DNA of 64,000 bases from Roseiarcus sp963696665 (GCA_963696665.1 CAVOLE010000004.1:310001-374000); one strand, 5' to 3'; counted from the first letter of the stretch, positions 34,710 through 43,760 are shown. Numbers and translations: made by a program. The notes: generated by a model from the letters alone, not told the origin.

Positions 34710-35102
34710 TCAAAACTTGAACAGCACCCAGCCCGGGGCGGCGTTGCCGAACTGGTCGGTGATCCTCTCCCGGCCGCGCATGCCCATGAAGGTTCCCTCG
34801 ACGGGCGTAGGCTGAGCAAATGTGTCGTAGACGTAGCCGTTGCCGACCGAGCCTACGGGAACCTGGGTGCCGGCGGTCAGCCAAGACGGACGAGCGTGCA
34901 CCGTGATCTGCCTGCCCTCCGGAGCCGGACGCTTCGCCCGCCTCTTGAGCGCCGTCTGCCGGGGTTTCGCTTTGTGGGGCTGCGCCCCAAGAGGCCCCGT
35001 CGTTTGCACGGCGCCCTCCGTCTGCGCGTTCGCAGCCGGCGTCGCCCCTGCGACGCCGGCCGCGAGCGCAGCGGCGGCAAAGAGCCGAACGAACCGAACC
35101 AT
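34710..35102 (-). CDS. Small exported protein of unknown function
   Basis: A 130-residue protein with a clear signal peptide (MVRFVRLFAAAALAAGVAGA, cleavage near ANAQ), a basic proline-rich linker (residues ~35-65) and a conserved-looking C-terminus (TVHARPSWLTAGTQVPVGS, then WVLFKF). I do not recognise the domain. ATG 35100-35102 is preceded by AGGA at 7 bases; a GTG six bases upstream is an alternative. It converges with the DMGDH-like gene, 14 bases apart. Likely periplasmic or envelope-associated. Confidence 0.65.
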   Translation of the reverse strand: MVRFVRLFAAAALAAGVAGATPAANAQTEGAVQTTGPLGAQPHKAKPRQTALKRRAKRPAPEGRQITVHARPSWLTAGTQVPVGSVGNGYVYDTFAQPTPVEGTFMGMRGRERITDQFGNAAPGWVLFKF

Positions 35103-35307
35103 AATCACTTCCTTTCGCTCGACCCAGTCGGCTCATATAGGGCGGCGCCCCGAAGGCAAAAGAGCGAGGTCTCGGCGCGGGTTCTAGCGTCGCCCTTATC
35201 GATCGGCGCCGTGTTTGCCTCGCCCACTTCGGAAAATCAATGGCGGGCGCGGGCAGGGGCGCCGGCCTCGGAGATGGCCACGGCCTTGCCGAAACCCGCT
35301 TTAGGCC

Positions 35308-35493
35308 ATGAATATCGGAGCAAACAGCTCGAAAACCGGTCACCTGGCGGCGAGCGGGTTCGGCCTGGTCGGATCGGCGGTTCAGGGCGGGCGCAGGTTG
35401 ATACTGGTGCTCTGTGGGGCGCGAACGGACGCCGAGAGGGCGAGCGAAGGCCGCGAGTTGATGGAGTGGGGCTTCCGTTCGTCCGGTCGGTGA
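35308..35493 (+). pseudogene. Fragment of a D-alanyl-D-alanine carboxypeptidase
   Basis: The frame MNIGANSSKTGHLAASGFGL, then GGRRLILVLCGARTDAERAS and a WGFR end, matches the segment around the KTG active-site motif of DacA/DacF-type penicillin-binding proteins. The N-terminal catalytic SxxK and SxN parts and the C-terminal domain are absent, and the upstream sequence runs into an unrelated region. This is a relic within the 35103-35592 gap, which holds nothing else I can identify. GC content and codon use match the neighbours, so it may be a local rearrangement rather than a foreign insert. Confidence 0.6.
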
Positions 35494-35592
35494 TATTCCG
35501 CTCGGTCGGAGACGGTCCGACCGCGATATCCCGCCGCGGCGCGGCCGCGCGGCGGCGAGCTCCATACGCGTTATCGTCGAGTTCCCGCGGGG

Positions 35593-36054
35593 TTAATGAA
35601 TGGGGTCCAACACGACAACGGGAATTTCGCGTTCGGTCTTGAGCGCATAGTCGGCATAGGGCGGCCAGAATTCGAGCGCCTTTTTCCAAAGGCGCGCCCG
35701 TTCCTCGCCCGTCGCTGTCCTGGCTCGCGCCTTCAGCTTCTTGGTCCCGACTTGCACCTCGACATCCGGGTTGGCGAGGAGATTGCGATACCACCCGGGG
35801 TGTTCGGGCGCGCCGCCCTTTGAAGCGACGATGATGTAGCTGTCGCCGTCCGTCCCGTAAAACAGCGGGAATATGATCTTGTTGCCGGACTTGCGGCCTG
35901 TGGTGGTCAAGAGCAGCGCCGGCGCCGTGATTTTGCCTCGGCCTGGCACATCTGCCGTGTAGGTCGCCCCCTCGGTTCCGCCGCTCTCTAGATACCGGGT
36001 GGCGTGCTGAACCTGCCATTCCGGCATGTTCGCCGCGAGTTTCGCTTCAGCCAT
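35593..36054 (-). CDS. Ddn-like deazaflavin (F420)-dependent nitroreductase family protein
   Basis: A 153-residue split-beta-barrel protein of the deazaflavin-dependent nitroreductase (Ddn/F420H2-dependent reductase) family. Family features are ALLLTTTGRKSGNKIIFPLFYG near residue 55 (two adjacent motifs), SYIIVASKGGAPEHPGWYRN near 78, and NPDVEVQVGTKKLKARA near 102. Such proteins use F420H2 to reduce quinones, nitro compounds or other acceptors. ATG 36052-36054 is the likely start, with an AAGGAG-type site just upstream. It is divergent from the PPOX-like gene and next to the F420 biosynthesis genes, which strongly supports F420 as its cofactor. Substrate unknown. Confidence 0.85.
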   Translation of the reverse strand: MAEAKLAANMPEWQVQHATRYLESGGTEGATYTADVPGRGKITAPALLLTTTGRKSGNKIIFPLFYGTDGDSYIIVASKGGAPEHPGWYRNLLANPDVEVQVGTKKLKARARTATGEERARLWKKALEFWPPYADYALKTEREIPVVVLDPIH

Positions 36055-36251
36055 CGTGTTCTCCTTCAATGCTGGAGGAACTATAGCGCCGGATGCCAGG
36101 TCGGCCAATGCGGGTCAGGGCGTCCGCGAGGCGTTCACGAGATCTGAGTTCGTCTCGTTGTCATGTCAAGCCGCCACGTTTAGGGTGACGACCAGCCGCG
36201 AGCTGCGCCGGCGGAACGCGACGCGTGAGACCACTCGATCAGGAGTCAGCC

Positions 36252-36650
36252 ATGGCGGCGATACCCGCGGACTATCTGGATATACTTCAGCAGAAAAAAG
36301 CGTTTGCGAACCTGGCGACCATAATGCCGGATGGAACGCCGCAAGTAACGCCCGTATGGTTCGACTACACAGGCGGAAAGATCCGCATCAATTCAGCGAA
36401 AGGCCGCGTGAAGGTGCGCAATATGCGCGAAGGCTCGCCAGTGGCGCTTTCGATCCTCGATCCCGACAATCCCTATCGTTACATCCAAATCCGCGGCCGG
36501 GTCGAGCACGTGACCGAGGAGGGCGCATCGGCGCATATCGATTCCCTCGCCAAGAAATATCTCGGGAAGGACAAGTATCCCTGGGCTCAGCCTGACCAGG
36601 TCAGGGTCACGTTTGAAATTGAGCCGACTGCGGTGCAGGCCCAGGGCTAA
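36252..36650 (+). CDS. PPOX-class F420-dependent family protein
   Basis: A 132-residue protein of the pyridoxamine-phosphate-oxidase-like split-barrel superfamily, of the type annotated as PPOX-class F420-dependent oxidoreductase. Motifs are FANLATIMPDGTPQVTPVWF near residue 20, INSAKGRVKVRNMREGSPVAL near 45 (split by the phosphate-binding region), and YRYIQIRGRVEHVTEEGA near 75. ATG 36252 follows AGGAGTC closely. It stands directly upstream of the fgd-cof genes and divergent from the Ddn-like gene. Members bind F420, FMN or heme; context favours F420. Confidence 0.83.
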   Translation: MAAIPADYLDILQQKKAFANLATIMPDGTPQVTPVWFDYTGGKIRINSAKGRVKVRNMREGSPVALSILDPDNPYRYIQIRGRVEHVTEEGASAHIDSLAKKYLGKDKYPWAQPDQVRVTFEIEPTAVQAQG

Positions 36651-36830
36651 CTCGCGATCCCTGCTTATGAAGGGCTTGGCGGGGGTCGTCGCGCTTCGAA
36701 TTGAGCGTCGGACGAGCTCTTTCCGCCACCCTCGCAGGTAAAGGGACCGAAGCCTCGTCGCCGCAGCTGCGGTCGCCGATCTCCCAAGCCAGGGATGCGT
36801 CGGATCATGGCGCCCCGCTGCGGATCGTCA

Positions 36831-36855
36831 GAGGCGAACGATGTTTATTCGTCTC
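36831..36855. promoter_or_regulatory. Inverted repeat upstream of the F420 operon
   Basis: GAGGCGAA (36831-36838) and TTCGTCTC (36848-36855) form an 8-bp inverted repeat with one mismatch around 9 bases. It lies 63 bases before the fgd-like start, next to an AT-rich TTATTTTAG that could be a -10 region. Operator function is a guess. Confidence 0.3.
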
Positions 36856-36918
36856 GGGCTCTCGTTTGCGTTATTTTAGATTTGCGCTGGGCCGCCCCAT
36901 GAGGTCAGAGGACCGACC

Positions 36919-37950
36919 ATGCTCAAGCTAGGATACAAGGCGTCGGCGGAGCAATTCGGACCGACGGAATTGCTCCAGTTTTCTCGCCTCGCGGAAGAGA
37001 CGGGATTCGACTCGGTGTTCATCAGCGATCATTTCCAACCATGGAAGCATCACGGCGGCCACGCCCCCTTCTCGCTTGCATGGCTCGGCGCGCTTGGAGC
37101 GGTGACGTCGCGCATCACCATGGGCACGAGCGTGATGACGCCCACGTTTCGCTATCATCCCGCCGTCGTCGCACAAGCCTTCGCCACGCTTGGGGTCATG
37201 TTTCCCAATCGGATCGTGCTAGGCGTGGGCACCGGGGAGTTGCTGAACGAGGTTCCGTCGACCGGCATGGCCTGGCCCGAGTTCAAGGAACGGTTCGCGC
37301 GTTTGCGGGAGGCCATCGCTCTGATGCGTCAGCTCTGGACCGAGGAGCGCGTGACCTTCGAGGGACAATATTATCGCACCAGGGACGCGACCATTTACGA
37401 TCGGCCCGTGACGCCGGTTCCGATCTATGTCGCCGCGGCAGGCGCGTTGATCGCGAAATATGCCGGTCGAATGGGCGACGGCCTGATCTGCACCAGCGGC
37501 AAGGCGCGTGAGCTCTATACCGAAACGATTTTGCCGAAGGTGTCGGAGGGACGGGCCGAGGCGGGCTCGCGCGCGCCCGACTATGCCCGGATGATCGAGG
37601 TCAAGGTTTCGTTCGACACGGACAGGAAGCGCGCGATGGAGGACACGCGACACTGGGCGGTGCTCGCTCTTACGCCGGAAGAGAAGATTTCCGTCCACAG
37701 CCCGGAAGAGATGGAGCGCCTTGCCGACGGGCTGACCGCCGAGCGGGCCGCCAGCCGCTGGATCGTCTCGACCGATCCGGACGAGCATGTTGAACGCATA
37801 GGCTATTACGTCGATCTCGGCTTCGACCATCTGGTCTTTCATGCGCCGGGTCCAGATCAGGAGCGGTTCATTCGGCTCTACGCGGAGCATGTTCTGCCTC
37901 GACTCCGTCGTCGCTTCGGCAAGCCGGACGAAGCGCGCAAGAGCGCATGA
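36919..37950 (+). CDS. fgd: F420-dependent glucose-6-phosphate dehydrogenase homologue
   Basis: A 343-residue luciferase-like (LLM) TIM-barrel protein closely resembling mycobacterial Fgd1, which oxidises glucose 6-phosphate and reduces F420 to F420H2. Characteristic stretches are LKLGYKASAEQFGPTEL at the N-terminus, FDSVFISDHFQPWKHHGGHA near residue 28 with the catalytic His and F420-contacting residues, GTSVMTPTFRYHPAVVAQAF, GVGTGELLNEVP near 107, and SGKARELYTE near 192. The C-terminus WIVSTDPDEHVERI, then GFDHLVFHAPG, also matches. It heads the plus-strand fgd-cofE-cofD-cofC run and overlaps cofE by 4 bases. It would regenerate F420H2 for the neighbouring reductases. Related F420-dependent sugar-phosphate or alcohol dehydrogenases cannot be fully excluded. 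Confidence 0.88.
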   Translation: MLKLGYKASAEQFGPTELLQFSRLAEETGFDSVFISDHFQPWKHHGGHAPFSLAWLGALGAVTSRITMGTSVMTPTFRYHPAVVAQAFATLGVMFPNRIVLGVGTGELLNEVPSTGMAWPEFKERFARLREAIALMRQLWTEERVTFEGQYYRTRDATIYDRPVTPVPIYVAAAGALIAKYAGRMGDGLICTSGKARELYTETILPKVSEGRAEAGSRAPDYARMIEVKVSFDTDRKRAMEDTRHWAVLALTPEEKISVHSPEEMERLADGLTAERAASRWIVSTDPDEHVERIGYYVDLGFDHLVFHAPGPDQERFIRLYAEHVLPRLRRRFGKPDEARKSA

Positions 37951-38711
37951 CCTCTCTCGAGGTCATTGCGCTCAAGGGCCTGCCGTTGATCAGGCCCGGT
38001 GACGATCTGGTCGAACTCATTGCGTCAGCCTTCAGGCAGGACGGGGCCGCGCCACGGCCTGGCGACGTGCTTGTCGTGGCGCAGAAAGTCGTCTCGAAGG
38101 CCGAGGGGCGCGTCGTCGACCTCGCGACGGTCGAGCCGTCCGCCAAAGCCCGCGCGCTCGCGGCGGAGGTCGACAAGGACCCGCGGCTCGTGGAGGTGAT
38201 CTTATCGGAATCGGTTCGGGTGGTGCGGGCGCGCCGCGGCGTGCTGATCGTCGAGCACAGGCTTGGCTTCATCATGGCGAACGCCGGGGTGGATCAATCG
38301 AACGTGGCCCCCGCGAATGGCTCGGCCCGCGCGCTCCTGTTGCCGAAGGATCCGGACCGCAGCGCGGAAGTGCTGCGACGCGGGCTCAAGGTGGCGACAG
38401 GGGTCGATGCCCCGGTGGTGATAAACGATAGCTTCGGACGGCCGTGGCGTCGGGGAACGGTTGGCGTTGCGATCGGCGCCGCCGGTCTGCCGGCCTTGAT
38501 CGATCTGCGCGGGCGGCCCGACTTGTTTGGGCGAAAGCTCGAGGTCAGCGTGGTTGGTTTCGCCGATGAGGTCGCGGCCGCCGCCTCGCTTCTGATGGGT
38601 CAGGCGGACGAGGCGACGCCGGTCGTTCTCATCCGGGGCTTGCGTTGGTCCGCTCCTGAATCGACGGCGGCCAGCCTTGTTCGTCCCGCAAATGAGGATC
38701 TGTTTCGATGA
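37947..38711 (+). CDS. cofE: F420-0:gamma-glutamyl ligase
   Basis: A 254-residue CofE that adds glutamate residues to F420-0, giving F420-n. Family motifs are LPLIRPGDDLVELIASA, GDVLVVAQKVVSKAEGR near residue 44, MANAGVDQSNV near 110 and VINDSFGRPWRRGTVGVAIG near 157. It is a stand-alone ligase, unlike actinobacterial FbiB, which is fused to an FMN-binding domain. The start overlaps the fgd stop (ATGA), and its own TGA overlaps the cofD start, showing tight coupling. Confidence 0.93.
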   Translation: MTSLEVIALKGLPLIRPGDDLVELIASAFRQDGAAPRPGDVLVVAQKVVSKAEGRVVDLATVEPSAKARALAAEVDKDPRLVEVILSESVRVVRARRGVLIVEHRLGFIMANAGVDQSNVAPANGSARALLLPKDPDRSAEVLRRGLKVATGVDAPVVINDSFGRPWRRGTVGVAIGAAGLPALIDLRGRPDLFGRKLEVSVVGFADEVAAAASLLMGQADEATPVVLIRGLRWSAPESTAASLVRPANEDLFR

Positions 38712-39680
38712 GTTCGGGATCTGGTGGTCGCGCTGTCGGGGGGCATCGGGGGCGCGAAGCTTGCGCTCGGTTTCAGCCGGATCGTTAAGCCCGAAAATCT
38801 GCTTGTCGTCGCCAATGTCGGCGATGATTTCGAGCATCTCGGCCTGCACATCTCGCCGGACGCCGACACGCTGATGTACACGCTGGCCGGCCTCGACAAT
38901 ACGAAGCTCGGATGGGGCCGGCGGGACGAGACCTGGTCGTTCATGGAGACGCTTTCTTCGCTTGGCGGCGAGGACTGGTTTCGTCTCGGCGATCGCGATC
39001 TCGCGGTTCATATCGAGCGCACGCGTCGGCTCAAGGCGGGCGAGATTCTCTCCGCCATCACCGCCGACTTTTGCCGCCGGCTTGGCGTCGGTCCCCGCGT
39101 GCTTCCGGCGACGGATGATCGCTTGCGAACCCGATTGCGGACGGATGAGGGATGGCTGGACTTTCAGGATTACTTCGTGCGCCTTCAATGCCGCCCCGTC
39201 GTGCGGGAGCTTGCCTTCGAAAGCGCGGCGGATGCGCGCCCTCACCCCGACTTACTCACGGCCCTGCGCGGCGACCGGCTTCGCGCGGTGATTATCTGCC
39301 CATCCAACCCCTTCATCAGCGTGGAGCCGATCCTGGCCGTGTCCGGGATGCGTGAAGCGCTGTCCGCCTGTGCGGCGCCTGTCGTCGCGGTCTCTCCCAT
39401 CATTGGCGGCCGCGCAATCAAGGGGCCGACCGCCAAAATGATGGCGGAGCTTGGAATGGCGCCGAGCGCCGCTGCGGTGGCCAAGCGATACGAGGGCCTG
39501 CTCGATGGTTATGTCATGGACGCCGGTGACGCAGAGGAGGCGAAGGACGTCGCGCCGAAAGTGACGCTGGCGCCCACGCTCATGACGAATCTCGCGGAGA
39601 AAGAGCAATTGGCTCGCGTCGTCCTTGAAGCGGCGGACGCGCTTGTCTCTTCGAAACGCAGGCGGGACCTCGTCGCGTGA
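38708..39680 (+). CDS. cofD: 2-Phospho-L-lactate transferase, one apparent frameshift at codon 2
   Basis: CofD transfers the phospholactyl (or phosphoenolpyruvyl) group from the CofC product to FO, forming F420-0 or its dehydro form. Motifs are VALSGGIGGAKLALGFSRI, VVANVGDDFEHLGLHISPD near residue 40, GLDNTKLGWGRRDETW, and ICPSNPFISVEPIL near 200, with SPIIGGRAIKGPTAKMM following. ATG 38708 overlaps the cofE stop as ATGA, but the frame from it is lost after the second codon: GAGTTC (38710-38715) has one T too many. Removing it joins ATG to the domain and gives 323 residues. Otherwise translation would need to start at a GTG or ATG inside the first strand. A consensus error is most likely. Confidence 0.9.
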
Positions 39681-40360
39681 CCGGCATCTGGGCGGTCGTG
39701 CCGGTCAAGGAGTTCGAGGGCGCCAAGCAACGACTTTCGCCCTATTTGAGCCCCAATGAACGTCGTGCGCTCGCGACGATCATGCTCGAGGATGTGCTCG
39801 ACGCCGTGAGTGGGGTTCAGCAACTCGCCGGCGTGCTCGTCGTCACGGTCGATCCGGACGCGGCGTCGCTCGCTGAGCGCTATGGCGCGCGCATTGTCGG
39901 AGAAGGCGCCCGGGAGGGCCATACCGGCGCCGTCACGGCCGCCGCGCGCCTGCTTGTCCGTGAGGGTAGGGCAGGGATGATGACGATGCCGGGCGATATT
40001 CCCCGACTGTCTTCCGCCGAGATCGCCGCGACGCTCCTCGCGCACCGGCCCGCGCCCGCCTTCACCATCGCGCCCGCGCATGACGATCTCGGGTCGAACA
40101 CGATCGTCTGTTCGCCGCCGGACGCTGTTCCATTGCGCTTCGGCGAAAACAGCTTCTATCCGCACCTCGACGCCGCGCGGGAGCGCGGGATCGAACCGCT
40201 CATCGTGCGCCATCCTGGGATCGGCATGGATATCGACAATCCCGTCGATCTCGACACGTTCCTGAAAATGGCGCCGCCTGTGCGCACGCGGACGCTCGCC
40301 TTCCTTGAGCAATCCGGCGTCGCCGCCCGTCTTCTGGAGACGAGCCAGAATTTTCGGTGA
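39677..40360 (+). CDS. cofC: 2-Phospho-L-lactate/phosphoenolpyruvate guanylyltransferase
   Basis: A 227-residue nucleotidyltransferase of the CofC/FbiD family that activates 2-phospholactate, PEP or a related acid with GTP for CofD. Visible motifs are VVPVKEFEGAKQRLSPYLSP at the N-terminus (nucleotide binding), MMTMPGDIPRLSSAEI near residue 100 with the metal-binding Asp, and PAHDDLGSNTIVCSPPDAVP near 135, with FGENSFYPHLDAA after it. It overlaps the cofD stop by four bases and converges with cofGH. Which acid is used (lactate-, PEP- or glycerate-derived F420) cannot be judged by eye. Confidence 0.92.
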   Translation: MTGIWAVVPVKEFEGAKQRLSPYLSPNERRALATIMLEDVLDAVSGVQQLAGVLVVTVDPDAASLAERYGARIVGEGAREGHTGAVTAAARLLVREGRAGMMTMPGDIPRLSSAEIAATLLAHRPAPAFTIAPAHDDLGSNTIVCSPPDAVPLRFGENSFYPHLDAARERGIEPLIVRHPGIGMDIDNPVDLDTFLKMAPPVRTRTLAFLEQSGVAARLLETSQNFR

Positions 40361-40367
40361 GTCCCAC

Positions 40368-42737
40368 TTATTCCGCCGCGATGAGTTTCCGCGGCGGCGT
40401 CAAGACGACAGGAGCCAGAGCGACAGCGTTCATCGACGCCGCTCGCCGCTCCTCAGGGACCGCGCCGTAGAGCGTCGTCCGCTGTTCCGGCGTGCGCCCA
40501 AGCGAGCGGATAAGCTCCTCCATCGCCTCGGGCGGAAACTCTTGCCCGTGCTCCGTGCCCGCGGCGCGGGAGATGCTCTCGTTCATCAAAGTGCCGCCAA
40601 GATCATTGGCGCCGGCCTTGAGGCAAGCCGCCGCGCCCTGAGGCCCCATCTTGACCCACGACGTCTGGATGTTCGTGATGTGCGGGTGCAGCGCGAGCCG
40701 CGCGACCGCGTGCATCAGCACCGCTTCGCGGAATGTGGGCCCACGCCGGGCTGCGCCCTTGAGATACATCGGCGCTTCCATATGCACGAAAGGCAGCGGC
40801 ACGAATTCGGTGAAACCGCCCGTCTCCGCCTGCAGATCGCGCACGGCCAGGAGATGCCGCGCCCAGGACAGCGGATGCTCGACATGGCCGTACATGATCG
40901 TCGAAGTCGTGCGCAGCCTAAGGCCATGCGCGGTCCTTGCGACATCTAGCCACTCAGCCGTGTTCACCTTGTCCGGGCAGATGATGGCGCGCACCTCGTC
41001 GTCCAGGATCTCGGCGGCGGTGCCGGGCAAGGTGCTGAGGCCCGCGTCCTTGAGCTTGGCGAGAAACGACCCGATCGGCATGCCGAGCGTCGCCGCGCCC
41101 TGGGTGACCTCCAAGGGCGAGAAGGCGTGAATGTGCATGTCCGGAACCGCCGCCTTGATGGCGCGGCAAATGCCGAGATAGGTCTCGCCGGTGTAATCCG
41201 GATGAATGCCGCCCTGGAGGCACACCTCCGTCGCGCCTCGCTCCCAGGCCTCGGTCGCGCGGCGGACGATTTCGTCGAGGGCGAGGTCATAGGGCGCGCC
41301 GCGCAAAGCCTCATGTGTCTTGCCCTTGGAGAAGGCGCAGAACGTGCAGCGGTAGGAGCAGATGTTGGTGTAATTGATGTTGCGGTTGACGACGTAGCGG
41401 ATGACGTCGCCGCTCGTCGCGCGGCGAAGTTCGTCAGCTGCGTGAACGACGCGCTGGGTGTCGGCGTCGCGCGCCGCGAACAGCCGCACGATCTCCGGCT
41501 CATCGAGGCGGGCGCCTCCTTGAGCGCGCTCGATGATGCGCTCGATCGCGGGGTCCACGACACGCGCCTGAACCGAGGCCGTAAGCGGCACGACCTTCGT
41601 GCCCGGCGCCCAATTGTCGTCGCGCGCCAAGCCTTCGGCGTCGCTGAGGCGGCGCGCCTGCGTGGCGATTTCCGGCGCTGTCCAGACTCCAAGATCGCAC
41701 ATATAGGAGGGGTAGATCGGCAGGCGATGCACAAGGAGCTTGCCGGCCGCGGCCGTGCGCTCGGCAAGTTCGGTGATCGCCGGCCATGGCGCCTCCGGAT
41801 TGACGTGGTCCGGGGTGACGGGAGAGATCCCGCCCCAATCATTGATCCCAGCCGCAATCAGCCGCGGATAGACGCCCGGCGAGAGGTTGGGCGGCGCCTG
41901 GATATTCATTGCAGGACCCAGGATCAGGCGCGCCGCGGCGATTGTCCAAAGGAGGTCTTCCAGATCGGGCTCCGCCGCGCCCGCGCGCTTGGTGCCGGGC
42001 TTGGCGCGGAAGTTCTGAACGATGACCTCCTGAATATGACCGAACTCACGGTGCAGATCGCGGATGGCGATGAGCGCCTCGAGGCGCTCGGCCCGCGTTT
42101 CGCCGATGCCGATGAGAATGCCGGTCGTGAACGGCACGTGGAGTTCGCCCGCGAGCCGCAGCGTCTCGAGACGAACCTCCGGCCGCTTATCGGGCGAGCC
42201 GAAATGAACTCCGCCCGGCTCGCAGAGCCGCTCGCTGAGCGACTCGAGCATGATCCCTTGACTGGCCGATACCGTCCTTAAGCCGGCGATCTCCGAGCGG
42301 TTCATGACTTCGGGATTGGCGTGCGGGAGCAGTCCGGTCTCTCGCAACACCAGCTCGCACATCGCTCGAAGATAGTCGATCGTGGTTTCGTGGCCGAGCG
42401 CGTCGAGCGCCTCCCTGGCGGCGCGATAGCGCAGCTCGGGCTTGTCGCCGAGCGTGAAAAGCGCCTCCGTGCAGCCCGCCGCCGCGCCCCCGCGGGCGAT
42501 CGCAAGCACTTCGTCGGCGGAAAGGTAAGCGGACTGCCTCACTCGTGGACGCTCGGCGAAGGTGCAATAGTGGCAGACGTCCCGGCAGAGATGCGTGAGC
42601 GGAATGAACACCTTGCGCGAGTACGAGATCAAGCGTCCATGCCCCTCGTCGCGCAGACGGCCTGCGGAATCGACCAGTTCCGCGAGCGCCGCCTGCTCCA
42701 GCCAGAGAGAAAGCGCCTCGTCGCTCACTTCACCCAT
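40368..42737 (-). CDS. cofGH: FO synthase, fused CofG-CofH
   Basis: A 789-residue double radical-SAM enzyme (FbiC type) making the deazaflavin FO from tyrosine and a flavin precursor. The N-terminal CofG half has the cluster motif CRDVCHYCTF near residue 60; the C-terminal CofH half has CSYRCTFCAF near 450. Each half shows the downstream GGIHPDYTGETY or equivalent SAM-binding segments. The C-terminus (LGGTLMNESISRAAG) is typical of the family. I start at ATG 42735-42737, preceded by AAGGTG; the frame is open to 42857. It is convergent with cofC and divergent from the LLM oxidoreductase, and completes the set needed for F420. Confidence 0.94.
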   Translation of the reverse strand: MGEVSDEALSLWLEQAALAELVDSAGRLRDEGHGRLISYSRKVFIPLTHLCRDVCHYCTFAERPRVRQSAYLSADEVLAIARGGAAAGCTEALFTLGDKPELRYRAAREALDALGHETTIDYLRAMCELVLRETGLLPHANPEVMNRSEIAGLRTVSASQGIMLESLSERLCEPGGVHFGSPDKRPEVRLETLRLAGELHVPFTTGILIGIGETRAERLEALIAIRDLHREFGHIQEVIVQNFRAKPGTKRAGAAEPDLEDLLWTIAAARLILGPAMNIQAPPNLSPGVYPRLIAAGINDWGGISPVTPDHVNPEAPWPAITELAERTAAAGKLLVHRLPIYPSYMCDLGVWTAPEIATQARRLSDAEGLARDDNWAPGTKVVPLTASVQARVVDPAIERIIERAQGGARLDEPEIVRLFAARDADTQRVVHAADELRRATSGDVIRYVVNRNINYTNICSYRCTFCAFSKGKTHEALRGAPYDLALDEIVRRATEAWERGATEVCLQGGIHPDYTGETYLGICRAIKAAVPDMHIHAFSPLEVTQGAATLGMPIGSFLAKLKDAGLSTLPGTAAEILDDEVRAIICPDKVNTAEWLDVARTAHGLRLRTTSTIMYGHVEHPLSWARHLLAVRDLQAETGGFTEFVPLPFVHMEAPMYLKGAARRGPTFREAVLMHAVARLALHPHITNIQTSWVKMGPQGAAACLKAGANDLGGTLMNESISRAAGTEHGQEFPPEAMEELIRSLGRTPEQRTTLYGAVPEERRAASMNAVALAPVVLTPPRKLIAAE

Positions 42738-42819
42738 CCCAATCACCTTATGAGGCTGTTCGACACGGATCCGCGTCACGTCGGAGGCGGACGGCGAATG
42801 ATGTTCTATCTCTATGATG

Positions 42820-42842
42820 TTGCATCTTGACGATAGATGCAA
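42820..42842. promoter_or_regulatory. Perfect palindrome in the cofGH/LLM divergent promoter
   Basis: Arms TTGCATCT (42820-42827) and AGATGCAA (42835-42842) are perfect inverted repeats separated by seven bases. The site lies between the divergent cofGH and LLM starts, a natural place for a shared operator. ATGCA-containing sequences recur upstream of the lactonase and thiolase-like genes. Confidence 0.5.
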
Positions 42843-42896
42843 TCCAGTGAGGAACACGATGCCGCGAGTTCAAGCGGCGCATTCCAGGAGTTCGAG

Positions 42897-43760
42897 ATGA
42901 GGCGATTGGGAAGGCTCGGCGTTTGGTACCCCATTGACCGTTTGGACGGCGCCGGGCTTAGACGTCTATTGGGCAAGGTCGAGGAGCTTGGCTTCTCGAC
43001 CTTCTGGTACCCGGAAGCGCTCGGATATGAATCGCTCTCGATCGCGAGCTTCATGCTGGCGAACACGAGCCGGCTCATCATCGGCAGCTCCATCGCGAAT
43101 ATCTACGCTCGCGACGCTTTCACGGCGAGACGGGGTCTGCGCACCCTGTCAAGCCTCTATGACGATCGCTTTGTTCTCGGCCTCGGCGTCAGCCACGCGC
43201 CCATGGTCGAGAAGTTGCGGGGTCACGTCTATGACAAGCCCGTGCCGACCATGCGGCGCTATCTCGACGCCGTTTATGAAGACCCGTCAAACGTGGGCGA
43301 TTGGCCTCTCATGATCGCCGCGCTCGGGCCCTTGATGCTGAAGCTCGCTGCGGAGCGCACCGCGGGCGCTCTCCCATATAACGTGACCCCGGAACATACG
43401 CGCGAAGCGAGAGCGGCCCTTGGGCCTGACAAGCTCTTGGCGGTCGAGCAGAAGGTTTGTTTCGAGACAGACCCCACGACGGCCCGCGGTCTCGCCCGGC
43501 ATGAGCTGCATCGCTACATGGCCATGACCAACTACCGCAACAACTGGCTGCGGATCGGCTTCACGGAAGCCGATCTTGCCGAGGGCGGTTCCGACAGGTT
43601 CCTCGATGCGATGGTGCTTTGGGGCGATGCGGAGACAATTGCGCGGGGCTTGCGAAGACATTTTGAAGCCGGCGCCGATCACGTCTGCATTCAGCCGGTT
43701 CACGCGGAAGGCGACATGAAAGCGCGGGACCGAACGCTCACGGCGCTAGCGGACGTCTGA
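42897..43760 (+). CDS. F420-dependent LLM-class oxidoreductase
   Basis: A 287-residue luciferase-like TIM-barrel protein of the subgroup annotated as probable F420-dependent oxidoreductases. It shows LGVWYPIDRLDGAGLRRLL, GFSTFWYPEALGYESLSIA near residue 30, SSIANIYARDAFTARRGLRT near 62 (adjacent pieces) and DDRFVLGLGVSHAP near 90. The C-terminal part with GDAETIARGLRRHFEAGADH is also typical. ATG 42897 has AGGAG six bases upstream; an earlier ATG at 42837 overlaps the palindrome. It is divergent from cofGH. The substrate is unknown, and the adjacent catabolic genes make a catabolic reduction or oxidation plausible. Confidence 0.85.
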   Translation: MRRLGRLGVWYPIDRLDGAGLRRLLGKVEELGFSTFWYPEALGYESLSIASFMLANTSRLIIGSSIANIYARDAFTARRGLRTLSSLYDDRFVLGLGVSHAPMVEKLRGHVYDKPVPTMRRYLDAVYEDPSNVGDWPLMIAALGPLMLKLAAERTAGALPYNVTPEHTREARAALGPDKLLAVEQKVCFETDPTTARGLARHELHRYMAMTNYRNNWLRIGFTEADLAEGGSDRFLDAMVLWGDAETIARGLRRHFEAGADHVCIQPVHAEGDMKARDRTLTALADV

